This document shows, in pieces, positions 37,542 to 48,993 of a stretch of 64,000 nt of DNA; positions within the stretch are counted from its first letter, which is position 1; each line of letters starts with the position of its first letter. This DNA is from Alisma plantago-aquatica (taxonomy: Eukaryota > Streptophyta > Magnoliopsida > Alismatales > Alismataceae): contig OY856409.1 in assembly GCA_963693085.1 (NCBI GenBank), positions 243,464,558-243,528,557 on the forward strand, written 5' to 3'. The notes beneath the pieces were generated by a model, which saw only the letters and a program-made list of their open reading frames with translations, made no database searches and was not told the origin of the DNA. Made by a program: the position numbers and the translations under genes.

Positions 37542-38323
37542 ACACAGGTCTCACACACGCATTATCCCCAAATCAAGCATACATGGATAGTGACCATATA
37601 TACAAATATTCGGCCAAGAGGTAAATTGGAACATTTTATTTTCAAATCAATCGTCACATGATAGAGCTACTAGGTTCTAATCCATTTGCCTTCTTCATTT
37701 ATCCCCAATCCACTCACCACAGCCGAATAGTCATCGTCATACTCCCAGCCGTGGAAAGGTCAATGCATCATCCCGTAAGAATCTCGCTTGGAACACCAAT
37801 GGACCTTGAAACCTTAAAATTGTTGACGAGTTTTGGGATTCTTTCAAGACGACAGTGAGGATGGTGTGCTCGAGCGAGTGTGGTGGTTGGCTGGTTTCAG
37901 GGAAAAGTCACCGCATAAACTATTGAACCTCCATTGCCATATATTGGATCCATCTTTTCTCACTGTAGGCAAACTCTTCCCTAGCGGTGTCTAGGGATTT
38001 AAAATACACTATTTTTTCTATCATTCTGAGAGGACTGTGGTGACAACATATGGGGATGGAACCATCGGCACTGGGTTAGGGGGTGGATGACGGAGGAGGT
38101 GTCAAAGATCCAAGGAAACACGATAGCTGGCCTCGTAAAGGAAGACGGTGAGCATAAGGTAGGTGAATGTAGAGGGTGTAGTGAAGACAAGCCAACATAT
38201 GTGGTAGCGGCAGAGACGAGCACAAAATGGAGAAAGAGACGGACGGAAAACAACCTCTGCACTGGATACACGAGCCGAACAAGTAGCGAAAGGAAAATAC
38301 CTGCACGAGCATTGAATAAATTC
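37542..38323. other. Unassigned sequence
   Basis: No convincing gene. The part at 38040-38300 is purine-rich and open on plus for about 80 codons (38087-38330) but has no recognisable motif and runs into the microsatellite. Confidence 0.4.
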
Positions 38324-38377
38324 CCTCTCTCTCTATATATATATATAAATATATATATATATACATATATATACAAA

Positions 38378-38412
<35 letters not shown>
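38324..38412. repeat. (CT)n(TA)n microsatellite
   Basis: A short CT run followed by about 75 bp of imperfect TA repeats. Confidence 0.92.
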
Positions 38413-38415
<3 letters not shown>

Positions 38416-38727
38416 ACAATATATGCATAATTCATATGTGTCGTCCTAAAATTTATTTTGATGGTGAATGTATATGTAGTTATGGCCAAAACCCTTTATG
38501 GATGTGTTCTTGGTTGAATAGTTTTATTCCTATTATTATTTCATTTTCATATTGAACCTCTACCTTTTCTCCACACGTAAATTAAGGATCCCTCTCTATG
38601 ATTCCCTCTAATATAACTCGAGGTTTTACTTTTACAATGTAATTAGTTAATTGAAATAGTATATATTTAACTTACTTTTTGGCAAAAGAAGGTGTTCTGC
38701 ACTAGACAAGTCAATTGAATGGGAAGT
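38413..38727. other. Unassigned sequence left of LTR 38728-41519
   Basis: No gene. Its end (GACAAGTCAATTGAATGGGAAGT) resembles the start of 41520-41745, suggesting the LTR split one older repeat. Confidence 0.4.
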
Positions 38728-41519
38728 TGTAACGACCCCATTCCCCCGCAACCCCCAATTAAGGAAGGCCAATAAAATAGATTTGTTATCCAAAAAATAG
38801 GATCAAATGATTTTGCACATAATAAAAATAATTAATAAATTCTACTAAACTAACTAAACCTGGTACATGATAAAAATTTTAATTTCCCAAAGTTCACAAA
38901 AACATGGGTTCTAGAATTTATCAATAAATAAATCATCCATCTATATCCTCCAGGCCTTACTTCATTTATTTGCTTTTAATGTCTTCTTTCCTTGAATGAC
39001 AATTTCCAGAAAGATTATCCTAGAAACGCCGACAATCAAAATGTCGATCAGTATGATAGGTCATACTGGTATGTGGGGGAAATAAAATCTCACAAGTAAT
39101 GATAACAACATCATACAACAATTATTGTCCAATAAATTAAGTTTAACATTTTCATCATGACTAGTCAATCTAGGTTTCTCCACCATCTTTCATAACCCCT
39201 CAAGGCTCCATATTGCAATATTCACTGTCTTCCCCTGTTCAGGAAGATGATTCATCATGTCTCCCCCTATCCAGGTGGGTCACTTCTCATGTACCCCCTA
39301 TTCAGGGTGGTACCAATATATGCCTTCCCTTGTCTAGGAAGATGACCTTTCCATAGATCTAGAGGTGGCCTAGAATTGTGATAGTCATGTCCATATATAA
39401 TGTGATAATCATACTCACTTTAAATTTTGCATGGAATGAAATAAACAATCAAGCATATAACTTCAACCATTAAAGGAAATATCTAAGAAATCACAGGATA
39501 CTACAACGAATAGTCTTAGGCGTAACCACATACTTGTCTCAGGAGTATTTGCAGTCCAAAAAGAATAAGTAGAATTAACCACACAATCAACAAGTAAGTA
39601 ACCTTGAAATTCAAGGCATACATCCATGTGTCACTACATGATTCTAAATCCTATCAAAGGACTGACTTGGTTCCCAATTTAGGTTTTTATGTCCACTTTC
39701 TTATGTCATTATCCATATTACCCCTTTAGTCCAATTATTGCTCCTTTCCACTTTCTTAATCCACAAACCCTACTTTAGGTTTCATACACATGATTGTGCA
39801 ACAAAAAGGTGACTTTTATACAAAAGTCTCCATCTTTATCCCTTTTTAAGTCAAACTAGTGCTAGAAGGATGAAAAGATGAATATTTGATATTTTTATGT
39901 TTATTGGGTTGACAAGCCCTAATTCTATCATTAAAGGTATATAATGGTTCAAATTTTGGATTATAATATCCATATGAGTCCAAGGTTTTCCTTTTATTCA
40001 TAATAGATCAAACTTTGATTAAAAACATTAACTAAGTTCATTAGATTCATCAACATTCACAAATTAGGGTTTTGATCCATTGAAAGCATTAAAGACATCA
40101 TATTTGCACATCTTTCAAATTGAAAGTATATATAGACCAAGATTATAATTTTATCATGTAGCTTGCATTTTTATGATCAAAATATATATATTACTTGTAT
40201 TTTTTTGCCAAAGAATGGATTTTTAATTGATTTTAGAAGATGTTGCTATTTTCTTGATTTTCTGACTAGAGAGACGAAGAAAATACCCAATTGCAAAGAA
40301 AGGAGCGTCGTCGGATGGTCGGTCTTTTTTTATTGGGAAGATATCGTGTGGCTCTCATGGAACACACCCACTTATGCTACTCAAACCCTTAGAGAGAACA
40401 TGGGTCGTCGATCGCCTCTACCAGTCCATGGGTTGACTTGATCTGACGGTCCCTATGTTTCCAACCTTTCTCATCTTCAAGAAAACACACACGGTGGCGC
40501 GCAGAGGAGGCTCTTTGGAGGCGATGCAATCTAGAGCAGGAGAGGGAATCAGGGCATGGGAGGATGTCGTCGGTGCTCTAAGGATCAAAGTGAGTTGGAT
40601 GGGGATCCTTTTATAGGGGTGTGAGGCCTGGTTTAGCATTCTCGATCTCACATGAGAGATCTAGGGCAGAGAGATCTCTTTCTTGATCCACATGCCTCAT
40701 ATTGGCATGAAATTAATATATTTCCTCTTTGTTTTCATGTGGCGAAGACAAAGATCCAATTATTTTGTGCTGAGGTGGATCAGAGAGGGAGATACCACCT
40801 TCCAATCTCGCGTGTGCACATGCTACTTCCTTGGTCTGTCACGAGCAGGGGATGATGCGTGCGCCATTGGATCTTTGATCCGTCGGTCTCCATCACACAT
40901 GTCGATTAAATATCATCCTATTAGAAATCGAGATATTGTGACATTTATGATAATCCTTTGTAATATCCACACTTTAGGGATTTTTAGAAAATCCATATCT
41001 CCTAATCCATTAAGCTTTTTAATCCCAAATTTTAATAAAAAGTTCTTGATGACTTAATCTTTCTATAAACACAATTTGGGACCAAAACTTGAAAATAATA
41101 ACACTTTTTCTTCAAGAGAAAGTCATACACTAAAAAGGCATATATCATGCTTTAAATTCATATTTTCTCTTTCTTTCTTTTCCATTCTCTTAATTTTAAC
41201 TTTTCTAGATATTAGAAAGCTACTAAAACCATCCTATTGAGGCCACTTATGCCACCTTCTAGAGAATTCCATATTTTTCTTAAATAAAGCATAAGTTATT
41301 TATTTTCTTCTTACTTTTTTCCTTATTTTGGGTTTTTCTTTTTTCCTTTATCCTTTTACACTTCCATTGGCTTATTAAGATACGAAAAAGCATAAAATTC
41401 ATTATTCAAGACAATTTTACAAAGAAACCCAAGCCGTAAAATAATGCACACAAATTGTCAAGTAAACCCCTTTTACTATATAATTACATAATAGTACAAC
41501 CAAAATTGAGGTTATAACA
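38728..41519 (-). mobile_element. Gypsy-type LTR, minus strand (probable solo LTR)
   Basis: On minus it starts TGTTATAACCTC at 41519 and ends GGGGTCGTTACA at 38728. The end resembles GGGGCGTCACA of the solo LTR at 51886. A minus TATA box CTATAAAAGG lies at 40607-40616, followed by a GC-richer leader (40420-40600), as in other LTRs here. No primer site follows and no purine tract precedes, so it is probably solo. The flanks GAAGT and GGATT match at only 3 of 5 positions, so the duplication is not demonstrated. The open frame 40418-40651 on minus lies in the leader and has no known motif. Confidence 0.6.
40607..40616 (-). promoter_or_regulatory. TATA box of LTR 38728-41519
   Basis: CTATAAAAGG on minus, about 900 bp inside the LTR start and just before the GC-richer leader. 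Confidence 0.55.
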
Positions 41520-41745
41520 GGATTCAAGTTGATTGACTAGAGGATCGAGGAGGACTTGTCAAGGCAGGAGCCAATTGATCGATTGGTGGCCCAATCAATC
41601 CACTGGAGGAGTCCAGACACCGCTTGAATCAAGAGCCAGTCAACGATCCATTAGGAGCCATTTGACCAATCCATGAACACCAGTCTACCTACTAGAAGAT
41701 CAACCAATTGACTGAAGAGTTCGGTCGACCGACTGTGTTGGTTTG
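41520..41745. repeat. Reiterated TTGATCGATTGG / GGTCGACCGACT motif block
   Basis: About 220 bp contain many short near-palindromic variants (CAATTGATCGATTGG, CCAATCAATCC, CAGTCAACGATCC, GACCAATCC, CAACCAATTGACTG, GGTCGACCGACTG). The design matches the blocks upstream of the Copia TATA boxes, so this is probably a Copia LTR fragment. Confidence 0.5.
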
Positions 41746-43732
41746 AGTACAATTTTCTATAAGAACATGATGTTACATATGATGTGGACGGTAGTGATTC
41801 TTTGCGGATCCAAAGAATTACATTATTATTGCCATATCTGTCGCTCTTATTCTAGTCACGTTTTGGATTGGGTTAGGGTTTTGTATATTCTAATCATGCT
41901 TAAGAATATGATCATGATTGGTCCTTTTCTACACAACTAGTGTCGCACTTGAATAGTTGGAGTTCTTAGTGGTATTAAATTCAACGTGGGGGAAGACAAA
42001 TTCCAACACGCTACTCAAATTTCCTTCTAATTGTAGAATGTTAACCAACTAGAATGCAAAGTTTTAATAGCACCCCTGACACTCAAAGCAACAAATAGGT
42101 ACACGATATATGATTTGAACGTATCTAGACACCAATGCCCACTATGTAAAAGTAAAACTACAAACAAGTTAAAGAATTGTGTGTTGGGCAGTAGAGGCGA
42201 ATATACTTTCATGTTATTGGGCATTTTATAGATACAAAAAGATGAATGCCAAGTTTTGACGTAGTCGTAAACCAATGAATATTAAACTTCTTGTCGTGGG
42301 TCGTAATTAAGCCGATATAGTGTTATAAAATCTATAAATGTATTCTACTCACATAATAATCTTTGTATCCAGCCAAATCCCCCCATACGATATTATCAAG
42401 ATCGTTTAAAACATATTGGTCCAAAAAGCTTAAATAAATTCATCAAAATACATCTTAGATAAAATAAAAAGAAATAGCCAAGTATATGTTGTAAAAACAT
42501 TTATTTTATTTAAATTAGGGTTATCTAACAAGTACAATATTTTGGATATGTTTTTTATCTTGACCGGTGTACAACTTGTAACGGTTTTTTTTCTTTCATT
42601 TTTACCCTTACCTATCCATATAAGTTATATAGAATATATATTAGTAGAGGTATATGGATGGAAACATAATCTGAATTAGAATAGCTTTGCCCGATACTCC
42701 TACGTCATCCTAATTTATCCCATGTGTTGTTTTATAAAGCTGATTTGTCTGCAGCCGTATAACATACATGGGTCAGGCAATTTTTTCTGATCTATCTTTT
42801 GATACGATAACAACTCCCGTGTCCAAAGGTTTTGTGCCCATCCCCAATGTCCACCTTTGTCTCCATAAAATACAATATATTGAATTGTGGGTCCCATGAT
42901 GGAGTGTATGTTTTGAATTCACTGGATACATTGTCCTAGACATAGAGGATTTTAAACCCACCACCCTCTTCCAAAGAAAATATAAACATAAATGCCCAAC
43001 GTGTGTGTAGGTCAATTTTTAATAGATAAAATTCATTTCCAACTTCTTCGGTTTTATTTTGGTTGACATGTTGTATGTTGACCTTATTAAAAGTACATGC
43101 ACGTTTACTTAAAAAAAGCCTACACTTCATATGTTATGATGTTGTTGTCACATAATTGGTCGGAGATCTAGATTGTTATACAGGTTGAGTATGGATCTCG
43201 TAAAAAAAATAAAAATAAATGTTGAGTATGGATCGAGATTGCTAAATATCATCTCGACCTTAATATGGCCAGCTTCATGTCTAATAATTTTAGTATGTAT
43301 ATCTCCGTCAAATCCAAATATGACCCAACATGATGTCCTTCTTTAATTATATATTAAGTGTCCAATGAGCAACTTTGTAACTAAAAGTATCCTTGGTCCT
43401 ATTTTCCACGCCCATGATGTGTTGGTATATAATCACATTGTTCAACAATAGTTTGCATATTTTCCAAATGTGTGCTACGTTGTCCGTGTTATTAGCCGAA
43501 TGAAATTTTAAGAAAATTTGTCGCGTAACATGCTAATTTCTTTTTGGAAGAATATGTTAACAATCGCACTAGTATTGATTTTAATTTAATACTAGCAAAC
43601 TCAGTTATCCCGGGACACACGGTTAATTAATGAATTGGTTTGTTAACCTTATTCTATGCCTCTCTTTGGTTTAGGATCTGATTATAACAAAAAGTTTCAT
43701 TAATCCACTAATATTCATTTTGTAGACAAAAT
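41746..43732. other. Unassigned AT-rich sequence
   Basis: About 2 kb with no credible gene. Short minus frames at 42027-43130 show no motif and overlap one another. No element ends were found. Confidence 0.5.
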
Positions 43733-44640
43733 TTACAAAGAAATAGAAGGGAGACGGACAACAAGTTGCGCCGCCAGTCCCTTTTGAACAACAAATTCAA
43801 TCTTCCGGAAAACCACATTCATAGACTTAGGGGTCATAACATTACTATGTATAATTTTTTGGACCCTCTTAAGAAGATCTACACCATCTTGTGCCAAGAG
43901 CCCAAAGGTATCAAATGTGAAAGGGATAAAAACATGTTGATTGTCGATACATGCTTTCTCATGCTTAGCCACTTTAGCTGAAGAAACTTTCTAGGCAACA
44001 TCTCCTGCAGTAAATTCACCACTTTTAAGGCCCACCAATGGAGAGACTCCTATAAGATCCACACACACATATTTTTCACCAGTCCATCCAAAAATTAAAA
44101 CATCTGTTGGTCTAAGCATCGATTTCCCCTCCTGTGGATCAGTCAAAAATTTATTGACACTTCTTCATTAGAAGCAACTCCAGCATGTCTAAGTAGATCA
44201 TAAAGAACATCCCTGACAAGATCATGTCTATATTTGAAGCCTGGACGTTTCCTGCAATGGACTGCATGCCCCCCCAAAGGTGTCTAAGCAAGATTTATGA
44301 CAAACTGGACATACGTTGGAAATAGAAGAATCATAACACGGTACCTGAGAACAGTACGATACTCCACTGGTGACATATGCAGTCCAAGTCTGTCAATCGG
44401 AATAGCAAGAAGAAAATCCTGAGCATGATCAGCTTGTAAACATTGGAAAGTTGCTTTCTGTCAAAACCAACTTCCATGTCATTAACAATTTTTCTAAAAA
44501 GAGAACTCGCCAAAGCATTATGGACTTTAGGGGGGACGGTGTCCTTGTTAGCAAAACAGCTAATATCGAATGATGGAATTGTGACACATAGACAATCTAA
44601 AGTGTAGTTAAAATCAAAGTACATACCATGTATGTCGCTA
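43733..44640 (-). pseudogene. Degenerate C-terminal part of a LINE-like reverse transcriptase protein
   Basis: On minus, in order: LDCLCVTIPSFDIS at about 44600, a middle part with MSPVEYRTVLRYR (44350), GGHAVHC and PGFKYRHD (44230-44280), GVSPLVGL (44030), and finally KHEKACIDNQHVFIPFTFDT and QKGLAAQLVVRLPS (43733-43972). This series recurs at the C-terminus of a group of plant proteins annotated as reverse-transcriptase-like, which I know only by pattern. The pieces are in different frames with several stops, so it is dead. No A tail, target duplication or catalytic RT motif is seen. Confidence 0.6.
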
Positions 44641-45259
44641 TCTCGTAAAATATGTTCTCCACCAGTTCAATCCAGACACGGTCTCGTAATATATGTATTA
44701 ATAAACATAAGATCATAAAGACACTATTATCAAATTAAGGACTATAGGTGATATTTTTCATAATATCACCAAATTTGGATAAGAGAACTAAGAAACATGG
44801 GGGTTTGATTACTCACCCTTGCAATTGAACAAAGAGGTCCGTTTGAGATTTCGTGATGTTGCGGTATAAACCAACCAATCCTGCTTTTAGCAGCATTAAA
44901 TGGCTTAGTTGGAATTTAACTCCGTCTTATATAGTATTTTATTTTATATGCGAAATTGTGAAATAAATCAGTCCAAGATGTAAATTGAGTTGTTAGGGCA
45001 AAATCTAACTGGACCACTAATGCGGATACGATAGAATCCCAATCTTAAACAAAATACCCCTCTTACGTGCTCTCTCTCTCTCTCTTAATTCTAGTTCAGG
45101 TTGACATCGACGTTATCAGTGTCCACCTCGATATCCAACATCGCAGGGCGTATAAAACATATCCCCTCCGGTCTAGGATACGTTTCCGCGCGTCTAACGA
45201 TAGCAGAGACCATCGACTGTTGCTTGCTAACTCCGATCCAACTGTTCGCTTCAACGCAT
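44641..45259 (+). promoter_or_regulatory. Promoter and 5' leader region of the F-box gene
   Basis: A TATA box TATATAG lies at 44928-44934 and a CT-rich tract (TCTCTCTCTCTCTCTC) at 45070-45085, the kind of pyrimidine patch common near plant start sites. If transcription starts about 30 bp after the TATA box, the leader contains a start-stop ATGTAA at 44978 and a five-codon upstream frame at 45020-45034. If it starts at the CT tract, the first ATG is 45260. The sequence cannot decide which. Confidence 0.5.
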
Positions 45260-46627
45260 ATGATCGATCTCCGGCGTGACGGTAAGGAGATGGCCACCAT
45301 GTCAACGACTACTGGCGAGCAAGTACTTCCGTTGGATTCGATGGCCGATGTCCTAAAGCGGCTGCCCGTATACTCACTTCTGCGGTGTCGTGCCGTTTCT
45401 CGCTTCTGGCGGGACTTAATTGACAGCGACTACTTCATCCGCCTCCACGCATCCGAGAAGCGGAAGATCAAGACCAGCAAGTCATCGGAGAGACGCCTGG
45501 CCGTGTGGTTCTACGTCCCGGGCGAGAGACTTGATCTGCATCACAGACTTTATAGCGTTGATCCTTATGAAAGGCCGAGTATTGATGAATCTATGGAGCT
45601 TGAGGGACTACTGCAGTTCGAGAGTGATATATGCAAACCGGTCAAGGACTTTCAACCGCTGATGTCGACAAGGCCGTGCCATGGTCTGACATTGATGGTA
45701 ACCAATGGCTGGATCCGAGTAGTAGATCTCGCGCGGAGGGATGCCATTACCCTCCCCAACAGTGCCGTGCCCGAAGCAGGTTTTGATGGGATATTGTGGG
45801 CCGATCAATCTGCGTCAGTTGAATACGTTTACAGCACCGGCGAGTTCAAAGTCATCCGGATGCTGACACTGCGTAGAAGTCTTTCCATCCACACCGCCGT
45901 CGAAGAGGCCAAGTGTGAGATTTATACCTTGGGGAACGGGGGCGGCGCATGGAGGGATTCTAAAACTCCTTTTCCTCCCGACATGAATATAGACACAACA
46001 CTACCACCGGTCTTTATACGCGGTAAACACCACTGGTTAGTTCCTTCCAAAATCGACCCCGCTGGGGTCTTGGCCTTTGACGCTAGAGACGAGAGCTACA
46101 GCATGATTCTTGTTGCACAGACGCAGGAGTTGTTCGTGGAGATCGATGCAGCGACAAGTATGTTCATGGAGGCCGATTCCAGCAACTTGTGCCTCTTGGC
46201 TATTGTGGACGAAGAAGGGGAAGTGCCACTGTTGGAGGGTCCGGTGTATCCGATGCAGATTTGGATGTTGGTGGATTATGACCAGCAAGTGTGGGAAATA
46301 AAGTGGTCCGGAAAGCTACCGACGGACATTATTCATCAGGTCGTCTGGATGAAAGGGCGAGAGATCTTGTTCAACTCAGGTGACGGAGAGAACGTCGGCT
46401 GGTACGACCTCGACAGTGCTGCAGTACGGACCCTTGCCTACAACAAAGACTATGCTTCTGGTATGAACTACTGCGACCTCCTCGCTGATGATGCCAAGTA
46501 CGATCACGACTTCCACCGGGAACGCACTTATGTCCGGCCGGCCTGTGTGGCTTTTTACGATGACAACATGCTGACACTGCCTGCTTTGTTTCGCAAGGAG
46601 AAGGAGATCATTCGAGTCGACACTTGA
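45260..46627 (+). CDS. F-box protein with F-box-associated C-terminal region
   Basis: Single-exon gene of 455 codons. The F-box lies at residues 22-63 (VLPLDSMADVLKRLPVYSLL, then RCRAVSRFWRDLIDS), the motif that binds SKP1 in SCF ubiquitin ligases. The rest fits an F-box-associated substrate-binding region: CHGLTLM near 140, WIRVVDLARRDAITLP at 151-166, FIRGKHHWLVP at 252-262, and MQIWMLVDYDQQVWEIKWSG at 332-351. The frame has no stop back to 45095 but no ATG before 45260. ATGs in the same frame at 45290 (GAGATGG, better context) and 45299 are alternative starts, giving 445 or 442 residues. The substrate is unknown. Length and GC content are normal, so it appears intact, and it is the only such gene in the window. 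An AATAA at about 46856 may aid polyadenylation. Confidence 0.85.
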   Translation: MIDLRRDGKEMATMSTTTGEQVLPLDSMADVLKRLPVYSLLRCRAVSRFWRDLIDSDYFIRLHASEKRKIKTSKSSERRLAVWFYVPGERLDLHHRLYSVDPYERPSIDESMELEGLLQFESDICKPVKDFQPLMSTRPCHGLTLMVTNGWIRVVDLARRDAITLPNSAVPEAGFDGILWADQSASVEYVYSTGEFKVIRMLTLRRSLSIHTAVEEAKCEIYTLGNGGGAWRDSKTPFPPDMNIDTTLPPVFIRGKHHWLVPSKIDPAGVLAFDARDESYSMILVAQTQELFVEIDAATSMFMEADSSNLCLLAIVDEEGEVPLLEGPVYPMQIWMLVDYDQQVWEIKWSGKLPTDIIHQVVWMKGREILFNSGDGENVGWYDLDSAAVRTLAYNKDYASGMNYCDLLADDAKYDHDFHRERTYVRPACVAFYDDNMLTLPALFRKEKEIIRVDT

Positions 46628-47475
46628 GCTGCAAAGAGAAGACTGAGGAAAAGAATGACATTGGATACGTAACATGTATATATAAAATGTGTTGACTAAA
46701 TCATGAGTTGTGGATATTTTTTAATTAGTTTGATGAGGGGGAGAAGTGGATTCTCATCGGTGCTAATTCACGTAGTTTTAAAATGTTTATTATGTTTTTG
46801 TTATTCCAAGAACCAACGATAGTTTATCACGACATTTCTTCATATTTTGTAACACAATAATGGTACCGTTCTTATTCTCCAATGGTTGGTTCGTGTCGGA
46901 CTCAAATTTGATGTTTCAACCTATCCTAACCATACATCTACCCTAAACATCCAAACCAAGCCATGCCTTTTCTTAAGGCAAAATTCTTTAATATATAATT
47001 TTTTCAGAAAGGCTTCTTTTAAATATAATTATATGAAAATTCAATCGATGAATTTGACTATATATAAGTCACAATTGAATTTAAAGACGTACACCAATCA
47101 AAAATTACAAGTCACATTCACATTTATAGTTAAAAAACGTGCTGAAATGCGTCCAATTGTTTCATAAATAAAGATTTTCATACTTCAATGTTTCATTTAA
47201 TCACGTGGGCTGAACATTCTATTTCATTTACATGTATTGCAATTATCAACATCAAAATATCATCTATGATATGTGATGCACATCTAATCATTGTCATTTC
47301 ATGTCCTAACTTGCGTGATTTCATATGTTAATTGACCCCATTATCATGTATTTATGTTCATTTACACCAAATTAGCTGACAATCCACTTGTGTATCACTT
47401 AGCCTCTTTTTGGATATATTTGGCTTGCTTTGATCATTTAATGTGCATGCCTAATGGGTTGCCAATTTAGATGTA
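46628..47475. other. 3' flank of the F-box gene
   Basis: AT-rich 3' flank. The plus frame at 46886-47167 has no recognisable motif and is low-complexity Lys/Asn/Thr, so it is not called. Confidence 0.5.
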
Positions 47476-47665
47476 GGAAAATCCAGTACATATTAAGGTA
47501 GAGTCGATAGCACCGACTTCAAGTTGGTGCCACTGACCAAGTCAGAGTAAGTTCCCCTGACAGTCTTTCCGGTACCACCGACTCATCATTCTGAAGGTGC
47601 TAACGTCAAGGTTTCTGCCACCAACAGTGAACTAGATGGAACTGACATTATTCATAAGAAAACAA
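47476..47665. repeat. Reiterated GCACCGACTTC / GGTACCACCGACT motif block
   Basis: Variants of (G/C)ACCGACT and AAGTTGGTGCCACTGACC recur every 20-30 bases. It is the same design as 17800-18010, so probably a Copia LTR fragment without visible ends. Confidence 0.45.
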
Positions 47666-48988
47666 GGAAAAACAAAGTTTTTAGCAGTGACTCCTTGCCC
47701 ATACCATCAACTTTACCACATATAATAATCTAGATTTTAAGTGGTAAATCTGTCAAATGTTATTTTAATCAGGATCTTTTGATCCACTTAAGACCTAATG
47801 CACTCATATTCAACAAGAAGCACCATATTGAGGATTCTTCTGTTCAATTTATTTTATTCCACATTTTCTTCTTCTGTGATTTTTCACTCTAACGCCATGT
47901 TACCCACGTCCAACTAATTTCCATAATCTCTAGGAACTGGTACTAGCCCAGTGAGACTCTATACTTGACTATTGTTTTATGATAATGTGATTATTATATC
48001 TTAAACATTATGTAATTTGGATTTCATTTATTGTTGTTACTTTATCACTATAAACAATATTTCTAGGTAGTCGATTGTTGTAATAGAGGGATTATGGTCA
48101 GTTAGAATTGTATACACTTAGTTATTAATGTGTTTCAAAAACCAACATAAAACTATAAGAAAATGATTAAGAGACAAATCTTTATAGTTTAAACTGCAAT
48201 AAGGAATGTGATGGAAGTATTATTTCAACTAATTTAAATATGGATAACTCTTTGAAAGACAGAGATATTACTTTCAGATCTTTATTGAAATACAACAATA
48301 ATTTGTCTATAAATTGATAAAGCCCAAGTACATATAAAATTATGGTGAAATAGGACCAAGATACTACCATCTCTTTGTTTCAAAACAATTAGTTAATCTA
48401 CTTTCCTAGTTTAATCCTTAATTTAGTTCTCATATTAATTAATCAACCAAACCCTTTCATTAGCCTAGTTGATTCATGGTATAGTTACTACTAGTATGTG
48501 TGTATATTATTTCAAGACGAACTATCGCATAGGTATTTGCAACTTTCTCCCATGTTTCTTTAGGAATTTCAACCATTTCATCTTATCTCTAGACTCTAGA
48601 ATAATATGAATATGATTCATCTAGCGCAATTAATTATCTCAATTTAATTTGATAATGCATATATGAGAATTGTTAATATGGACAATGCCTTGAGGTGAAT
48701 CTTAGCCAGTAGCCTTACTTACAAACTTGGTAATGAATCAGTCACACTGATAGAATAATGGTGGAGATTGATGATGAATCAGTCACACCTATAGAACAAT
48801 AGAGATGGGAAATCACTAGTAAAATGCCAAGTGAGAGGATAGAGATAAATCCAAAAAGAAATGTGGCAGAAGAAATATCACAAGAATTAGGAACTATGAT
48901 AACAATAATGTAACAGATCCCTAACCAATAACAACACTCACCCATGTACATACAGATAATACATGAGGAGTTAAGTAAATAAAAGAGA
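47666..48988. other. Unassigned AT-rich sequence left of the solo LTR
   Basis: No gene. A near-duplicate pair GAATCAGTCACAC(T/C) occurs at about 48735 and 48777. The sequence resumes at 51892 across the solo LTR. Confidence 0.45.
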
Positions 48989-48993
48989 GGTAT
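48989..48993. repeat. Target site duplication GGTAT, left copy
   Basis: GGTAT before the LTR start, repeated exactly at 51887-51891. Confidence 0.8.

Noticed and set aside
41746..43130. Group of overlapping small minus frames
   Set aside because: No motif, no codon bias and mutual overlap in different frames.
45101..45259. N-terminal extension of the F-box frame
   Set aside because: Open, but it contains no ATG before 45260; the first codon is TTG, not a plausible eukaryotic start.
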